From Aphidius gifuensis (Eukaryota > Arthropoda > Insecta > Hymenoptera > Braconidae), in contig NC_057789.1 in assembly GCF_014905175.1 (NCBI RefSeq), positions 2,728,001 through 2,792,000 on the forward strand: 64,000 nt of DNA, read 5' to 3'. Below the pieces are notes generated by a model. That model ran no database searches and had not been told where the DNA came from. It saw only the letters and a program-made list of their open reading frames with translations. How positions within the stretch are numbered: position 1 is the first letter of the stretch; each line of letters begins with the position of its first letter. The translations under genes and the position numbers were made by a program. Positions 11,400-22,540 of the stretch are shown here, piece after piece.

Positions 11400-11921
11400 T
11401 ATAATTAACAATGAAATATCACGTTTAATATCAAGGTGATGATAAAAAAACAAAATATTAATAATTCATTCTTGTATAATTATTATTTCAACGTAACAAA
11501 TTCCCAAGTATTTTATTTTTATTTCAGTCAAATTAATTTACCCTAAAAACCAATAAATTTTTCTTTCTGTTTTACATATTAATTTAATGAAAATAAATTA
11601 CATCAACCCAGTTTAACTTGTGTAAAAGTTGCAGTAGAATTATACATTTTTTAGTGCTTCATCTAAGACAACACAAAAAAAAAGAATAAAAAGTGCAACA
11701 GTTTATTAAATAAAATAAAGAAATTATCATTAATAATTAAAAAAAACATTGCGTTGATATTAAATGTTGAATAAATATTTTATTTTTACTTATAAAATTG
11801 CGCTAATTGTTAAATTAAATTTTAAAATATCAAAATTGTGAGTTTTTATTAAATTTGAAATTTCAATCACCTGCTAAATCATTAATTAATTTCTAAAATA
11901 ACAAAGAAAAAAAAAAGAATA
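11400..11921. other. Spacer between Gr copies 6 and 7
   Basis: AT-rich, no open frame of note, no relic exons, no inverted repeats recognised. Polyadenylation-type AATAAA strings occur near 11551 and 11590. Confidence 0.5.
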
Positions 11922-13288
11922 ATGTTTACAAGTGCTGAGCCATTTTTTTGGGGAGGAAGAATTGTTGGCAGTTGTCCTTGTAAATTAAAAAATCATAGTA
12001 TTATAATTCCAAAGCTTGGAATAGCTTATTCAACGTTAATAAGTATTGGCATTATGTACAACATAGGATCATCATTACCTTATTATGCAAAAGATGCAGC
12101 AGATAAAAATGCTCAAATATTAGCTGTGTTTAGATCATTGTTAAGTTACTCTTGTTATTTTATCGATGTCATTATAACTGTTTGTTGGAACAATCATCTG
12201 GCAACAGCTTTGGATCATCTTCATAAATATGATACATCTACAAATTTCAAAACTCCACTTTATCGATCGAAAATTAATTATTGTTGGATCATTGTGATAA
12301 TTGTACTGGCCTGTTGGTTTTTAATTGGATACATTGCTTATCATATTGACCAAAGCTCTCCTCTCATAACTGGATACTCGTATGTTTTTGTTTATTGTGG
12401 TATGTCAATGCAGGTATTTAAATTTTGTGGTTTTCAAATTTTACTCTATCAACGATTTTATCATTTATCTAGGCTTGTTATTCCAGAAGGTAAATATCCC
12501 ATTTTACATTGACAAATTAATTTATATAAATTAATTTTAATTTATTAATTTATAGAATTAACGAGAATCAAAGTTATCAATAAATCATCTTATAATTTAA
12601 AAGTTGTATGGAAAATGCATTGGAAGCTTTCAGAAGCAACTGAAATTATAAATTCAATATATTCAATTCAATTATTTTTATGGTTATTAGTATTTTCATT
12701 CAATTTTTTAACAAGAATTTACACACTTCTTCATTATCAACAATATCAAAAATTAATAACCATAAGAGATACATTATGTGGTTTTTTTTTTTTAATTAAT
12801 ATTATTATTATAACGACATCGTGTCATTTAACAAGTGGTATGGTAAGTTTATTAATTAAAATACTTGATTTGATTTTTTTTTTCGGAAGTTAATTAATAT
12901 ATTTTGCAGGCAAATCAAGTGAGAGAAAAAATTTTTTCCCCTGATTCAATTATTTCAATGGATACATTTAAAACAGAGGTAATGTTTTTTATATTTCTTA
13001 TTTAGTAAATTTTATTATTTGTAAATTAATTTATATACGTTCCTTTTTTTAGGGAAACTTGAATACTGCTGCTGTGTATTTTTTCTTAAAAAAAATTAAT
13101 TTCACTGCTTTGAGTGGTTTATTTGAAATAAATCTTCAGTTATTTATTTCTGTAAGTATATTTTTTTTATAGACTAATAATTTATATATTTTTTTATTTA
13201 TATTTTAGAGAGTAATAACTTTTTTTTTTTTTGCTAGATTATAAGTGGATTGACAACGTATTTAGTTTTTTTAGAAAAGACACGATAA
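11922..13288 (+). CDS. Gustatory-receptor-like 7TM protein, array copy 7
   Basis: Exons 11922-12489, 12556-12842, 12910-12978, 13053-13151, 13238-13288 give 357 codons plus TAA. The start is MFTSAEPFFWGGRIVGSCPC. Exon 1 ends in YQRFYHLSRLVIPEG, exon 2 has ATEIINSIYSIQL, and exon 5 encodes TTYLVFLEKTR. Exon 2 is 12 nt shorter and exon 4 is one codon longer than in most copies, but every junction stays in phase. It shares the second-subfamily features of an N-terminal (G/S)xxPC-like segment and a LDHLHKYD motif in exon 1. Insect Gr family. Confidence 0.85.
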
Positions 13289-13988
13289 ATAACTGATATA
13301 AATGCGAGCTTGAGATTAATTAAATACATAATAAAATTTATTATTTTGTATAAACAATAAATGAGAATTTATTTCTACGTCTGTTTATAATAATTTAAAT
13401 TTTAATTTAAGAAATTAGTAAGTTTAATAAATTTAAAAATTAAATTCGTATTCTATTAATTTTTTTATTTATTTATTTATTTATTTATTGTAATTAATTT
13501 TTAATTTATAATTTAAATAAATTAAACACATTTAACGTATTCAAGTTTTTTTGCAAATCATCAATAATTTTTTTTTAACCAGACAATAAAATAACAAATT
13601 AAATTTTTTTTTTTTCAAAAGTCAAACTGTGTTTTTTAAATACAACAAATACAAATAAAAATATGACATCTAGTTATATTTAATTTCCAATGTAATCACA
13701 AGTGAATAACACAGAGCTTGTTATATCGATCAAAAAAAAAAAAAAAACAAATAAACAAAACAAATATTTGACAAAAAAAAAAATATAATTTGATACTTGA
13801 CATTGATCGTAGGCAGTCATAATGGTCTAATTTGTTTCACCCAAAATTATAAATGATAATCAATATAGACAAATGAAAAAAATTGTGTCAAATAAACTTG
13901 GATAAATTCAGTTGACGAAAAACATACTCATTGATATAATCAGATTTTATTTCTCAATCTCATTGTGAATTTGAAAAATGCATAAAAT
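13289..13988. other. Spacer between Gr copies 7 and 8
   Basis: Very AT-rich, with ATTT repeats near 13460-13490 and long A runs near 13731-13746. No gene or relic exon recognised. Confidence 0.5.
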
Positions 13989-15320
13989 ATGTTAAACGAT
14001 ATTAAACCATTGTTGTACTGTGCTACTGTTGTTGGTTGCTTACCTCACAAAATAACTGGACACAGTTTTATAATAACAAAATGGGGAATAATTTATGATT
14101 TTATAATGTTAATAATTGCTATATTTTTTTGTGGTTTTACAATGAATTATTTTTTAGCCGAATATGCTAATCCAAAAGATAAATTATTTGTTGGAATAAG
14201 AAGATTTATATATTTTCTTTGTTTAATTACCGATGGAATATTTTCTCTATCATTTAATAATCAAATAACAAAAGCTTTAAATATTCTTCATGCATATGAT
14301 GTGTCCGCAAAATTTCATAAAAAAAATCATCGAGTTGTTCGTAATTTTATTAGAGCTTTAATTATAATTGACATAATTTATTGGACAATTGTTGGATATT
14401 GTTCTTATTTTTGTGCAATAAAATATCATTTATTTGATGCAATAATGCACAGTTTTTATGGTTTAACAATGTCAATACAAGTATTTAAATTTTGTGGAAT
14501 AATGCAACTGGTTTATCGACGATTTAATCATCTAAGTCAATTGGTACTATCAAAAGGTAATTTAAAAAAATCAATATTCAACTCATATTTAAATTAAATT
14601 ACATGATTTTTTATAGACTCAATGAAAATAACAGTATGTGGGCTTCACAGAGAATGGCATTTTTTAAAATTAAATGAAGTTTGGTCGTTGCATTGTAATT
14701 TGACAACAGCTGCTGAAGAAATAAACAGCGCATATTCATATCAATTGCTCATTTGGATTGTCTCATTGTCGGTTAATGGTCTATCAAGAATTTATATTTT
14801 AACAATGAATCGTAATGGTGAAATTTTTTCGAAAATTAGAGATGCAATGTTTGTTTTTGCCTGTTTTATTAATTTATTTTTCATCATTGTTTCGTGTCAT
14901 TTAACGAGTCAAAAAGTGAGTTGAAAAATTTTTTAATTAATATGTATTTTTTTTTTAAACTAAATAATTTTTACAGGCTAATGGAATTGCAGAGGCTGTT
15001 TTTTCTCCATTATCAAAAATTAAAAGAAAATCCAACATGTGCGAGGTAATGATTTATAAATAATTGAAATATTTAAAAAAATAATACGATTATTAATTTA
15101 TTTATTTAATTTCAAGAACAACGTTGAAGCTGCAATGTATTTTGTCGTTAAGAGATTGAATTTTACTGCTGCGAAAGGCTTTATTAATATTCATCTTCCA
15201 CTATTAATTTCCGTAAGTATTTATTTAAAATAAGCACATATTTTAATATCAATTTTAATCATTCAAATATTTTAGATTGCCGGAGCAATGACAACTTACC
15301 TGGTTATTTTACATAATTAA
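13989..15320 (+). CDS. Gustatory-receptor-like 7TM protein, array copy 8
   Basis: Exons 13989-14556, 14617-14915, 14977-15045, 15117-15212, 15276-15320 give 358 codons plus TAA. The start is MLNDIKPLLYCATVVGCLPH. Exon 1 ends in YRRFNHLSQLVLSKG (YRRF where the others have YQRF), exon 2 has AAEEINSAYSYQL, exon 4 has VVKRLNFTAAKGFINIHLPL, and exon 5 encodes MTTYLVILHN. It is closest to copies 6 and 9. Intact member of the insect gustatory receptor family. Its 3' end faces the oppositely oriented secreted-protein gene that starts 0.2 kb downstream. Confidence 0.86.
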
Positions 15321-15532
15321 TCAAATTGTAATTTAAAATTTTTTTATATTTTTATTTGAATAACAGTCTGATTTTTATTTAATTCTTATTAAAATTGTAT
15401 TTATTAAATTAATTTTTCAATAGTTGTATATAGAAATAAAATGTAAACAAGAAAATTATATAATTTTATTTTTTCTTTAATTTATTTACAGCAAAAAAAA
15501 AAATCAATTTATTTGTTTTTATATTTATTCAT

Positions 15533-16488
15533 TTAGCCCATTTGTGCATCCATGATTTTTTGATTGACTTCATTAATTTTATTAACAAATGAAATAAAAT
15601 AGTCGGTAAAACTCATTTTGGATCGCTCAACTTGCGGAAGAGACTCGTATTCCCGTTCAAGCCTAGACAGTAGTGGTGTTTGCTCGTCAACTAAAAGAAA
15701 TAAAATAAAAAAAATATTATCACTCATTTGTGTCATTAGTAATTAATTATAATTTATTTATAAAAATTATCATCACTCGTTTCAGTTCGTCTCTGATACT
15801 GTTGTCGTCTAATCGGTGTTTCTTCAAATGACGTTCGTCTAATTCCAAGTGGTGCCTCTGGTATTTCATGAATTGTATTTAAATTTTCATCAAACCTGAC
15901 ACGTTTAGTAACACCATTTTTTGTATCAGCTAATTTCATTTCAAGATTAACAGTGGTATGTATAGGATCCATGTTTTTTCCTGTTCTTACACCTTTAGCC
16001 ATTGCTGCGGCTAATGTTAATTCTAACACAGCATCAACATGTTGACTCGCTGGTATTTCCTTGAAGTGCACGACGTTGTCAATTATTCCCATTGGTTTTT
16101 GTAGCACAACTGAGTTAAAAGTGTCACCTGTTAAACTTCCTGCGACAGCACCAGCCGGACCACATAATATAATACCACCCAGAATAAATGATCCTTTATT
16201 AGCTGATGCAAATATTTCTTTAGCTCGTTCTGTATCACCATTCAACTCAAATATTGCTGCTTCAATGTGTCCAACGACAGGTATACTTTCATCTATATGT
16301 TTAACATTTTCCCATAAATGTGTTATATTTTTAAAATTATTCCAACTTTCTTGAGCTTGAGCTTTTTCACCAATTGCATATAAAAATAAAAATTTTGCTT
16401 GTGATACTATTGGAATTGAATCAATAAATGTTGGGCGACTTTTTGACACTCCAACGGTCGTTAATAAAACTAAAATAAATAAATACAT
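15533..16488 (-). CDS. Secreted DUF4781-like protein
   Basis: Two exons, 16488-15777 and 15690-15533, join in phase 1 into 289 codons plus TAA. If the weak donor (GTGATG) is not used, the frame instead stops at 15754 after 244 residues. Residues 1-17 form a signal peptide. Two related segments follow, IPIVSQAKFLFLYAIGE (25-41) and IPVVGHIEAAIFELNGD (69-85). Then comes a Gly/Ala-rich hydrophobic stretch (about 100-123) and a charged tail. The IPVV-S/G-H pattern with a glycine-rich segment resembles the DUF4781 family of secreted arthropod proteins; this is recalled and not searched. Function unknown. It interrupts the Gr array on the opposite strand, converging on Gr copy 8. Confidence 0.72.
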
Positions 16489-16764
16489 GACAGCTTTACT
16501 CTTTTATGTCAAAAGAAACACTAACTACTTCATTAATTTAGTTTCTTTTTTTTAATTTTTATATCTATGTATTTTTGAAGCAGCGTTATTTTTGAATGGA
16601 CTTTGATTGTTTAATTAGTCTGCTGTCTGACGTGCCAGATACCTGGTTTACAAAAATTAAATTGATGTATATTTTTTTTATCTCTAGATATTTTAATCCT
16701 ATTTTTATTTATTTTTGTAATCACTTTTTGTAACCACTATGATAAAACGACATTAAATTTATAC

Positions 16765-16843
16765 TGAGGGTCTGGATACAGTAACACGTTGTCAGCACTT
16801 TTAAGCCTTGTGATCAAAACGTGTTACTGTTGACAAACCCTCA
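16765..16843. mobile_element. 79 bp inverted-repeat (MITE-like) element
   Basis: Begins TGAGGGTCTGGATACAGTAA and ends with an imperfect inverted complement (TGAGGGTTTG.CAACAGTAAC on the other strand). The arms are about 27 bp with roughly five mismatches, so the element is older than the one at 7555. No clear target duplication is seen. Confidence 0.6.
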
Positions 16844-17147
16844 ATTGTAATATTAAAAAATAATTTAAAAAATATTTAAATATCATAATTAAAAACTAAT
16901 TTTATATTTCAAAAATATTTCTATTTATATTTATATTTTTTTATCGATTATTTACCCAGAATCAATTTAAATATAAACTTAAATTTTTTCTATAAATAAA
17001 TCAAATTTTATTGTCAATAAATTAAACTCTCTATTGAATATTTTTTCATATTCAACACCTCCTCAAACAATAGAGACACTTCATAAAATATTTAACCAAA
17101 TATTTAAGTACAAAAAAAAAAAAAAAACAAAAAAATTACAATCGAAA

Positions 17148-17213
17148 AATAATGATCAAGAAAAATCAAACAACAATAAATTACTATTGTTTGATTTTCC
17201 TTGATCATTTATT
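17148..17213. repeat. Long hairpin (inverted repeat)
   Basis: A left arm containing TGATCAAG.AAAATCAAACAA pairs with TTGTTTGATTTTCCTTGATCA on the right, separated by about 13 bases. It could be a small MITE or a slipped-strand product. It is not part of any gene. Confidence 0.55.
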
Positions 17214-17729
17214 ATTATTAATAATAATAAAAAAATAAATAAATTGTTATAAATTCAAAATTATTATATCTGATTTGTGATTTTTTTTTTTTTTCATAAA
17301 TTATTTATTATTAATGATAATTTTCTGTTATTATTTTTGATTGATAATTTCTTGTAGTAAAAAAAATTACTAATTCATCAAATAAAATATTAAAAATAAA
17401 TTGACAAATTCTTTTAAGTCATACTAAATTTTATATGTATCCAATTTTTATCCCTGTCATGTAGAATGCTTAAACAAACATTTCAATACCACCCAAATTA
17501 ATGTATGTGAAAAAAAATAAACACTAAATTAAATATGACTTTTTTTTTTTTTTTTCTTATTCATATAATAGTACACATCATTATCAGAATTTTATATATA
17601 AAAAATAAAGCCGACTTAACATTTCCGCGTTGTGATAAATATTGGTATTATGAAAAAGTCATGTCAAAGTGTTGAGATATGAGCTAAAAAGTTTTACAAT
17701 AATTTAAGTAAAAATAATTTATTTTAATA

Positions 17730-19104
17730 ATGTTTCATGATGTTGAATCACTTATTTGGGGAGCAAAATTATTCGGAAGTATTCCATATAAAATAAGTGA
17801 TCATAAAATAAAATTAACAAAGCTAAGAATTTCTTATTGTGTTTTCATGTCAGCGGTAATGATTGCGACAGTTGGATTCGCTGTTTATTTCGATTCAAAT
17901 GATCTTGATGATATCAAAAGTATACTGTTAATGAAAACAAGATCTGGTTTAAGTTGTACATGTTTTTTAATTGATTCAATAATAACAATTTATTTAAACA
18001 ATCATTTAATATCAGCACTTGATCATATTCATGTTTATGATTTATTTGCAAAATTTAAATACAATAAGTATTATTCAAATGAAAATTTATGTCAAATTAT
18101 AACGATAATTATGTCAGCATGTTGGGCTGGTGTTGGATATGCTGTTTATAAAATTGATAGTTCATATCCACTTTTTAATTGTTTTGCTTATATTTTTGTT
18201 TATGGTGGTACATCTGTGCAAATATTAAAATTTGCTGCTATTATTTTGTTATTATATCAACGATTTAATCATCTCAGTGATCTTGTTTTGCCACAACGTA
18301 AATAATTCTATTTATATTTTTAAATAATTTTTGTAGATGTTTGTTTATTTATTTTGTTTATTTATTTATTTGCAGTTTCCAAGAGAATAAAGGTTAAAAT
18401 TATCAATCAAATTTCGTATGATCTTAGACTCGATGATATCTGGTGGTTACATTATAATCTTTCATCAGCTGCTGAGGAAATTAATCGTGTTTATTCTGTT
18501 CAACTTTTAATATGGATATTTTCATTTTCACTCAATGGACTTTCGAGAATTTATACTCTCATTACACCAGAAGATGATTCTGTATTTTCTAAATTACGTG
18601 ATATTTTATGTGCAACTGGATGCTTTATTAATTTATTAATCATTACAGTTTTTTGTCATGTTACAAGTAAAAAAGTGAGTATGAAATGGATAAATATTTT
18701 TAAATAAAATTCATTTTTTTTTCTTTCTTATTTTTGTTTAGGCAAATCGTGTGAGAGAAAATGTTTTTGCACCTTACTCAGTTGTTGCAAAAAATTCACA
18801 TCTCATTCAGGTAAAATATCCATTAATTAAATTTTATATTTTACTAGAAATTTTAATAAACAATATTTATTTAATTTTCAAGGAACACAGTCCAGCAATT
18901 GTTTATTTTTGTGTTAAAAAATTAAGCTTCACAGCTGCTTCTGGATTCATTCACGTTCACTTACCACTTTTACTTTCTGTAAGTTTTAAAAATTAACGGT
19001 TGATTATTAATTTTATAAATTACCTTGTTCTTTTTTTATAGATTGCCGGAGCAATGACGACTTATCTGGTTATCATTTACAAGTCACCATCTAAATTAGC
19101 ATAG
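17730..19104 (+). CDS. Gustatory-receptor-like 7TM protein, array copy 9
   Basis: Exons 17730-18297, 18376-18674, 18742-18810, 18883-18978, 19042-19104 give 364 codons plus TAG. The start is MFHDVESLIWGAKLFGSIPY. Exon 1 ends in YQRFNHLSDLVLPQ, exon 2 has AAEEINRVYSVQL, exon 4 has CVKKLSFTAASGFIHVHLPL, and exon 5 encodes MTTYLVIIYKSPSKLA, the longest C-terminus of the array. Exon 1 ends with C before the GT, where the other copies have G; the phase is the same. Last member of the array, separated from copy 8 by the secreted-protein gene. Insect gustatory receptor family. Confidence 0.86.
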
Positions 19105-22100
19105 AATTTCAAATATTATTTCACAATCAAATTGACAATTTATTTTTAAATTAATTAAATGTATAATTATATTTTGTAAAAACGTATAAAAATTGTTTAA
19201 ATATTTATGTGCACTAAAAAGTATTCATAGCTATAAAAAATAACAAATCAAAATTAAATATAAATTCTGTTGTAAATTTTTGTACAAAAATAAATAAATA
19301 ATAAAAATAAAAATCTAGTAATATTGTAATTTGAATTTATGAATGAAAAAAGTACCTGTTAAAATAAAATATACTTTAAAAATAATTAACCAAACTTGTA
19401 ACTGAATAATAAATAAATATTTTTCAAGTAAACAATATTCATAATCTCATCTTTGTAAAATTAAAAAAATATATGAAATCAATGTAGTTTTAAATAATCA
19501 ATTGATCAATAATTTATTAGATATATCTTCATGCTTATTATAATAATAATATTAATAATAATAATAATATTATAACAATACAATTTTATTAATCATCATT
19601 ATAACACTATTATTAATCTGTTTTTATTTTATTTATATCAGACATGACAATATGTATACACTTCATATGATCATTAATATTTTTTTCTATTTTTTTTTAT
19701 TTTTTAAATTCAATTTTTCTACATTATTATCATTTTTTTTATCTATTACATTATAACTATATAAGTTATAAAATGATTATAATCTTTGTCAAAGACCAAT
19801 TCTTGTTTAATTCATTTTTTTTTTTTTTTTAAATACAATATAAATTCATTCATATATCTGAAAAACATTGTGACTTTGATCAATCAAATAATTTTTTTAT
19901 ATTCAACTGTGAATAAACAATAACAACAACAAAAAAAAAGTTGAAAAAAAAATAATTACCACTATGTATTGACGTGAAAAACCATCCAGAATTTTCATGA
20001 TAATTTTTTTGTTTTTTTTTTTTACAAAAAATTTGTTTTTTTTTTTTTTGTTTTTTGATATTTTTATACGATAAAACAATTTTAGTGTTTATAGTAAATT
20101 TTAATAAACACACTTTGATGTAAAATAGTTAAATTCATAAAAATTTAATTACATATTGTATAGATTATCACGATTTTTTTAATTAATTAATTTTCTTTTT
20201 TTTGTATACGCTGATTAGAAATTTTTTATTTATTAGTCTTTATTGATAGTTATTATTGTGAATATAATTTTTTGTTAATTATTAAATATTTTTATATTAT
20301 TAAAATTAAAATTTTAATAAAAATAATAATAAATTAATTTTTTAAATAAATTATTAAGCTAATTTAACGTAAATTAATTTATCTAACAGTCAATTATGAT
20401 TTTCGATAATTCGAATTTTTTATTATTATTTATTTATTTTCAAATTTTGAATTTAAATTTCTGTGGCGATGGTATTAAGCTTATTGTGATTGTTATGATA
20501 TATTTACATATGCAATTAAATCACCATTGTGATGCCAATTTTATGGTAATATTTAATCCAGTCTCAGCAATTCAAAAGCATAAAAAATAATTTTTTATAT
20601 ATATTTTTTTTATTAATTAGAGAAAGATATATGAAATTTGGAATTTCATAATTCCATGCATATTAAAATGAGTCATTAATTTCTGTATGTGTATGGAGAT
20701 GGAAAACAAAAATCATTTTTGAAAATTGAATATTAAAAAATATAAAATATATATATGATTCTCTTTTGTGACATTTAAATCTTTTGTTAGAATTTTTTAT
20801 TTTTATGCATGAATAATTTTAAATGAAAATGAATGCTTGAATTTAAGTTATAAATGAAAATTTAAAATCATTCATTCGTTTAGAAAATAATTGAAAAAAA
20901 AAAAAAAAAAATACTTGTGCTTGTGGCTGACACATTGTCTATTATTTTTTAATTGACTCACATTGAAATTTAATATTGATTTTCATTTACGAAATTTCCA
21001 TTGTTTTATGTATTTTAACTTTTTTATTTGTCTGTTTTAAAAAAATTAAAAAATGTGCAAAAGTATGAAAGATTGTAAAAATTAAAATTTTAGTAAAAGT
21101 AGAATTTTTTTTTTTTCTCTTACAAAGATTACAAGTATAAATAAAAAAAATATTTTATTAAAAGTTTTAAAAAGTTTTTAAATTTATCATTCACAAATTC
21201 GTGGTTTTTATTTTATTTTTTTTTTATTTTATTTTGTTTGTTAAATATTACAATTATGTGTGAAATTAATAAAAGTTTTTTTTCATATGAATATGTTAAA
21301 GATCATAGATAAGTTAGAGTTATGATTTTTTTTCAAAACAAAGTGTATATTTTTCTTTTTAGATTTTTCATAAGACAGTCTATTTAATTTTATAATAATA
21401 TTAAATTATCAAACAATACATATGCATAAATAATTAATTTTTTTAGGCATTAGAAATTCATAAGATGAGTCAACGATAACTCATGAAACGATTTGTATTT
21501 TTCAATTTCTAACATCTCATAAAATACATCGAAATACATGGTGAAACTATTTAATCAATCCATTTTAACAATGTTATTTTATTTCTTTAAATTATTTTCA
21601 TTCATGGATTTTCTAACTTTAGTATTTATTTTTCTTATTCTTGTTCGAATTCATAGGCTCATCTAAATTATCATTCATTCATAAATCATTGCATATTTTA
21701 ATTTACTAATGACGAATGATGACATTATACATAAATCTATATTTATTATATCAATTAATTTAGATTCATTTATTTAATTTAATTTTTTTTTATTCGTTTC
21801 GTGGCCAATAATCACATTTTTACCACCTCAAAAATATTGTCATTTTATTTCATCAATAACTAGTGAATTCAAATGAAATTTAGTATATAAAATTGATGAT
21901 TTAATCATTAAATAATAAAATAATTTATTTTATTTATTTTTTATTTATTTTTTTTAGTTGTGAAATACGATATGTTATTTTAAAATGGATTATTCAAGTC
22001 TTTTGTTATTTTATTTTGTTCATTAATTAATAATTAATACATTCATTCATGAAATAATTATAAAAGAGTACCCTGAAGTGTTGAGTTATCTCTTAGTCCC

Positions 22101-22199
22101 AAGGCAGTAATAATTTTGTGGCATGGCTCACGTTACGATATGTTTTATTATGATGTGTATTTGTGTGTATATGTGTGTTTAATATTTTTATTATTTTTT
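19105..22199. other. AT-rich intergenic region
   Basis: About 3.1 kb after the last Gr gene with no supportable coding sequence. Simple repeats of TAA/ATT type lie around 19540-19580 and long A/T runs occur throughout. Short open frames on both strands (such as near 19880-20113 and 20396-20590) are low-complexity and lack splice or homology support. Confidence 0.6.
19538..19576. repeat. TAA/ATT microsatellite
   Basis: Interrupted run of AAT/TAA trinucleotides read directly from the sequence. Confidence 0.55.
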
Positions 22200-22296
22200 T
22201 AACAATTTTAATGAAGATTATCGCTTCATTGGAGCATTGGTGAGGGCACCATAATACTCCATAATTCACCCTGCGGGCTTTGGTCCAGGTCTGCCT
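22200..22296 (-). other. Probable 3' UTR exon of the CUB/LDLa gene
   Basis: A good acceptor (TTTTAG) at 22297-22298 on the minus strand begins a segment with more balanced base composition than its surroundings. The upstream exon ends exactly at a TAG stop followed by a consensus GTGAGT donor, so this exon would be non-coding in the preferred reading. In another frame it reads GRPGPKPAG then a stop (see the finding on the tail exon). The 3' boundary is uncertain. Confidence 0.4.
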
Positions 22297-22540
22297 CTAA
22301 AATATATTATAAAAATTTAAATATTTTTAAAATTACTTGTTTATACTGAATATTAAAATTTTACTTGAAATTTTTTTAAAAATATTCATCAAATTTATCT
22401 TTGTATTAGTAACATAAAATTATAAACTTCAAAAAATATTTTTTTCTCAATTCAAAATTATGAATTTATATTTTTTTTTTAAATTGAAAAATTACTCGCT
22501 TCTTTATAGTTTAAAAAAAAAATTTTTTCTCTCAACTCAC

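Larger units (their letters stand above)
16489..17729. other. Spacer between the secreted-protein gene and Gr copy 9
   Basis: About 1.2 kb holding the 5' flank of the secreted-protein gene, a short inverted-repeat element (16765-16843), a hairpin (17148-17213) and long A and T runs. No coding sequence is seen. Confidence 0.6.

Noticed and set aside
19880..20590. Two short open frames after the Gr array
   Set aside because: Low complexity (Lys/Phe runs), no splice context, no relation to the Gr motifs.
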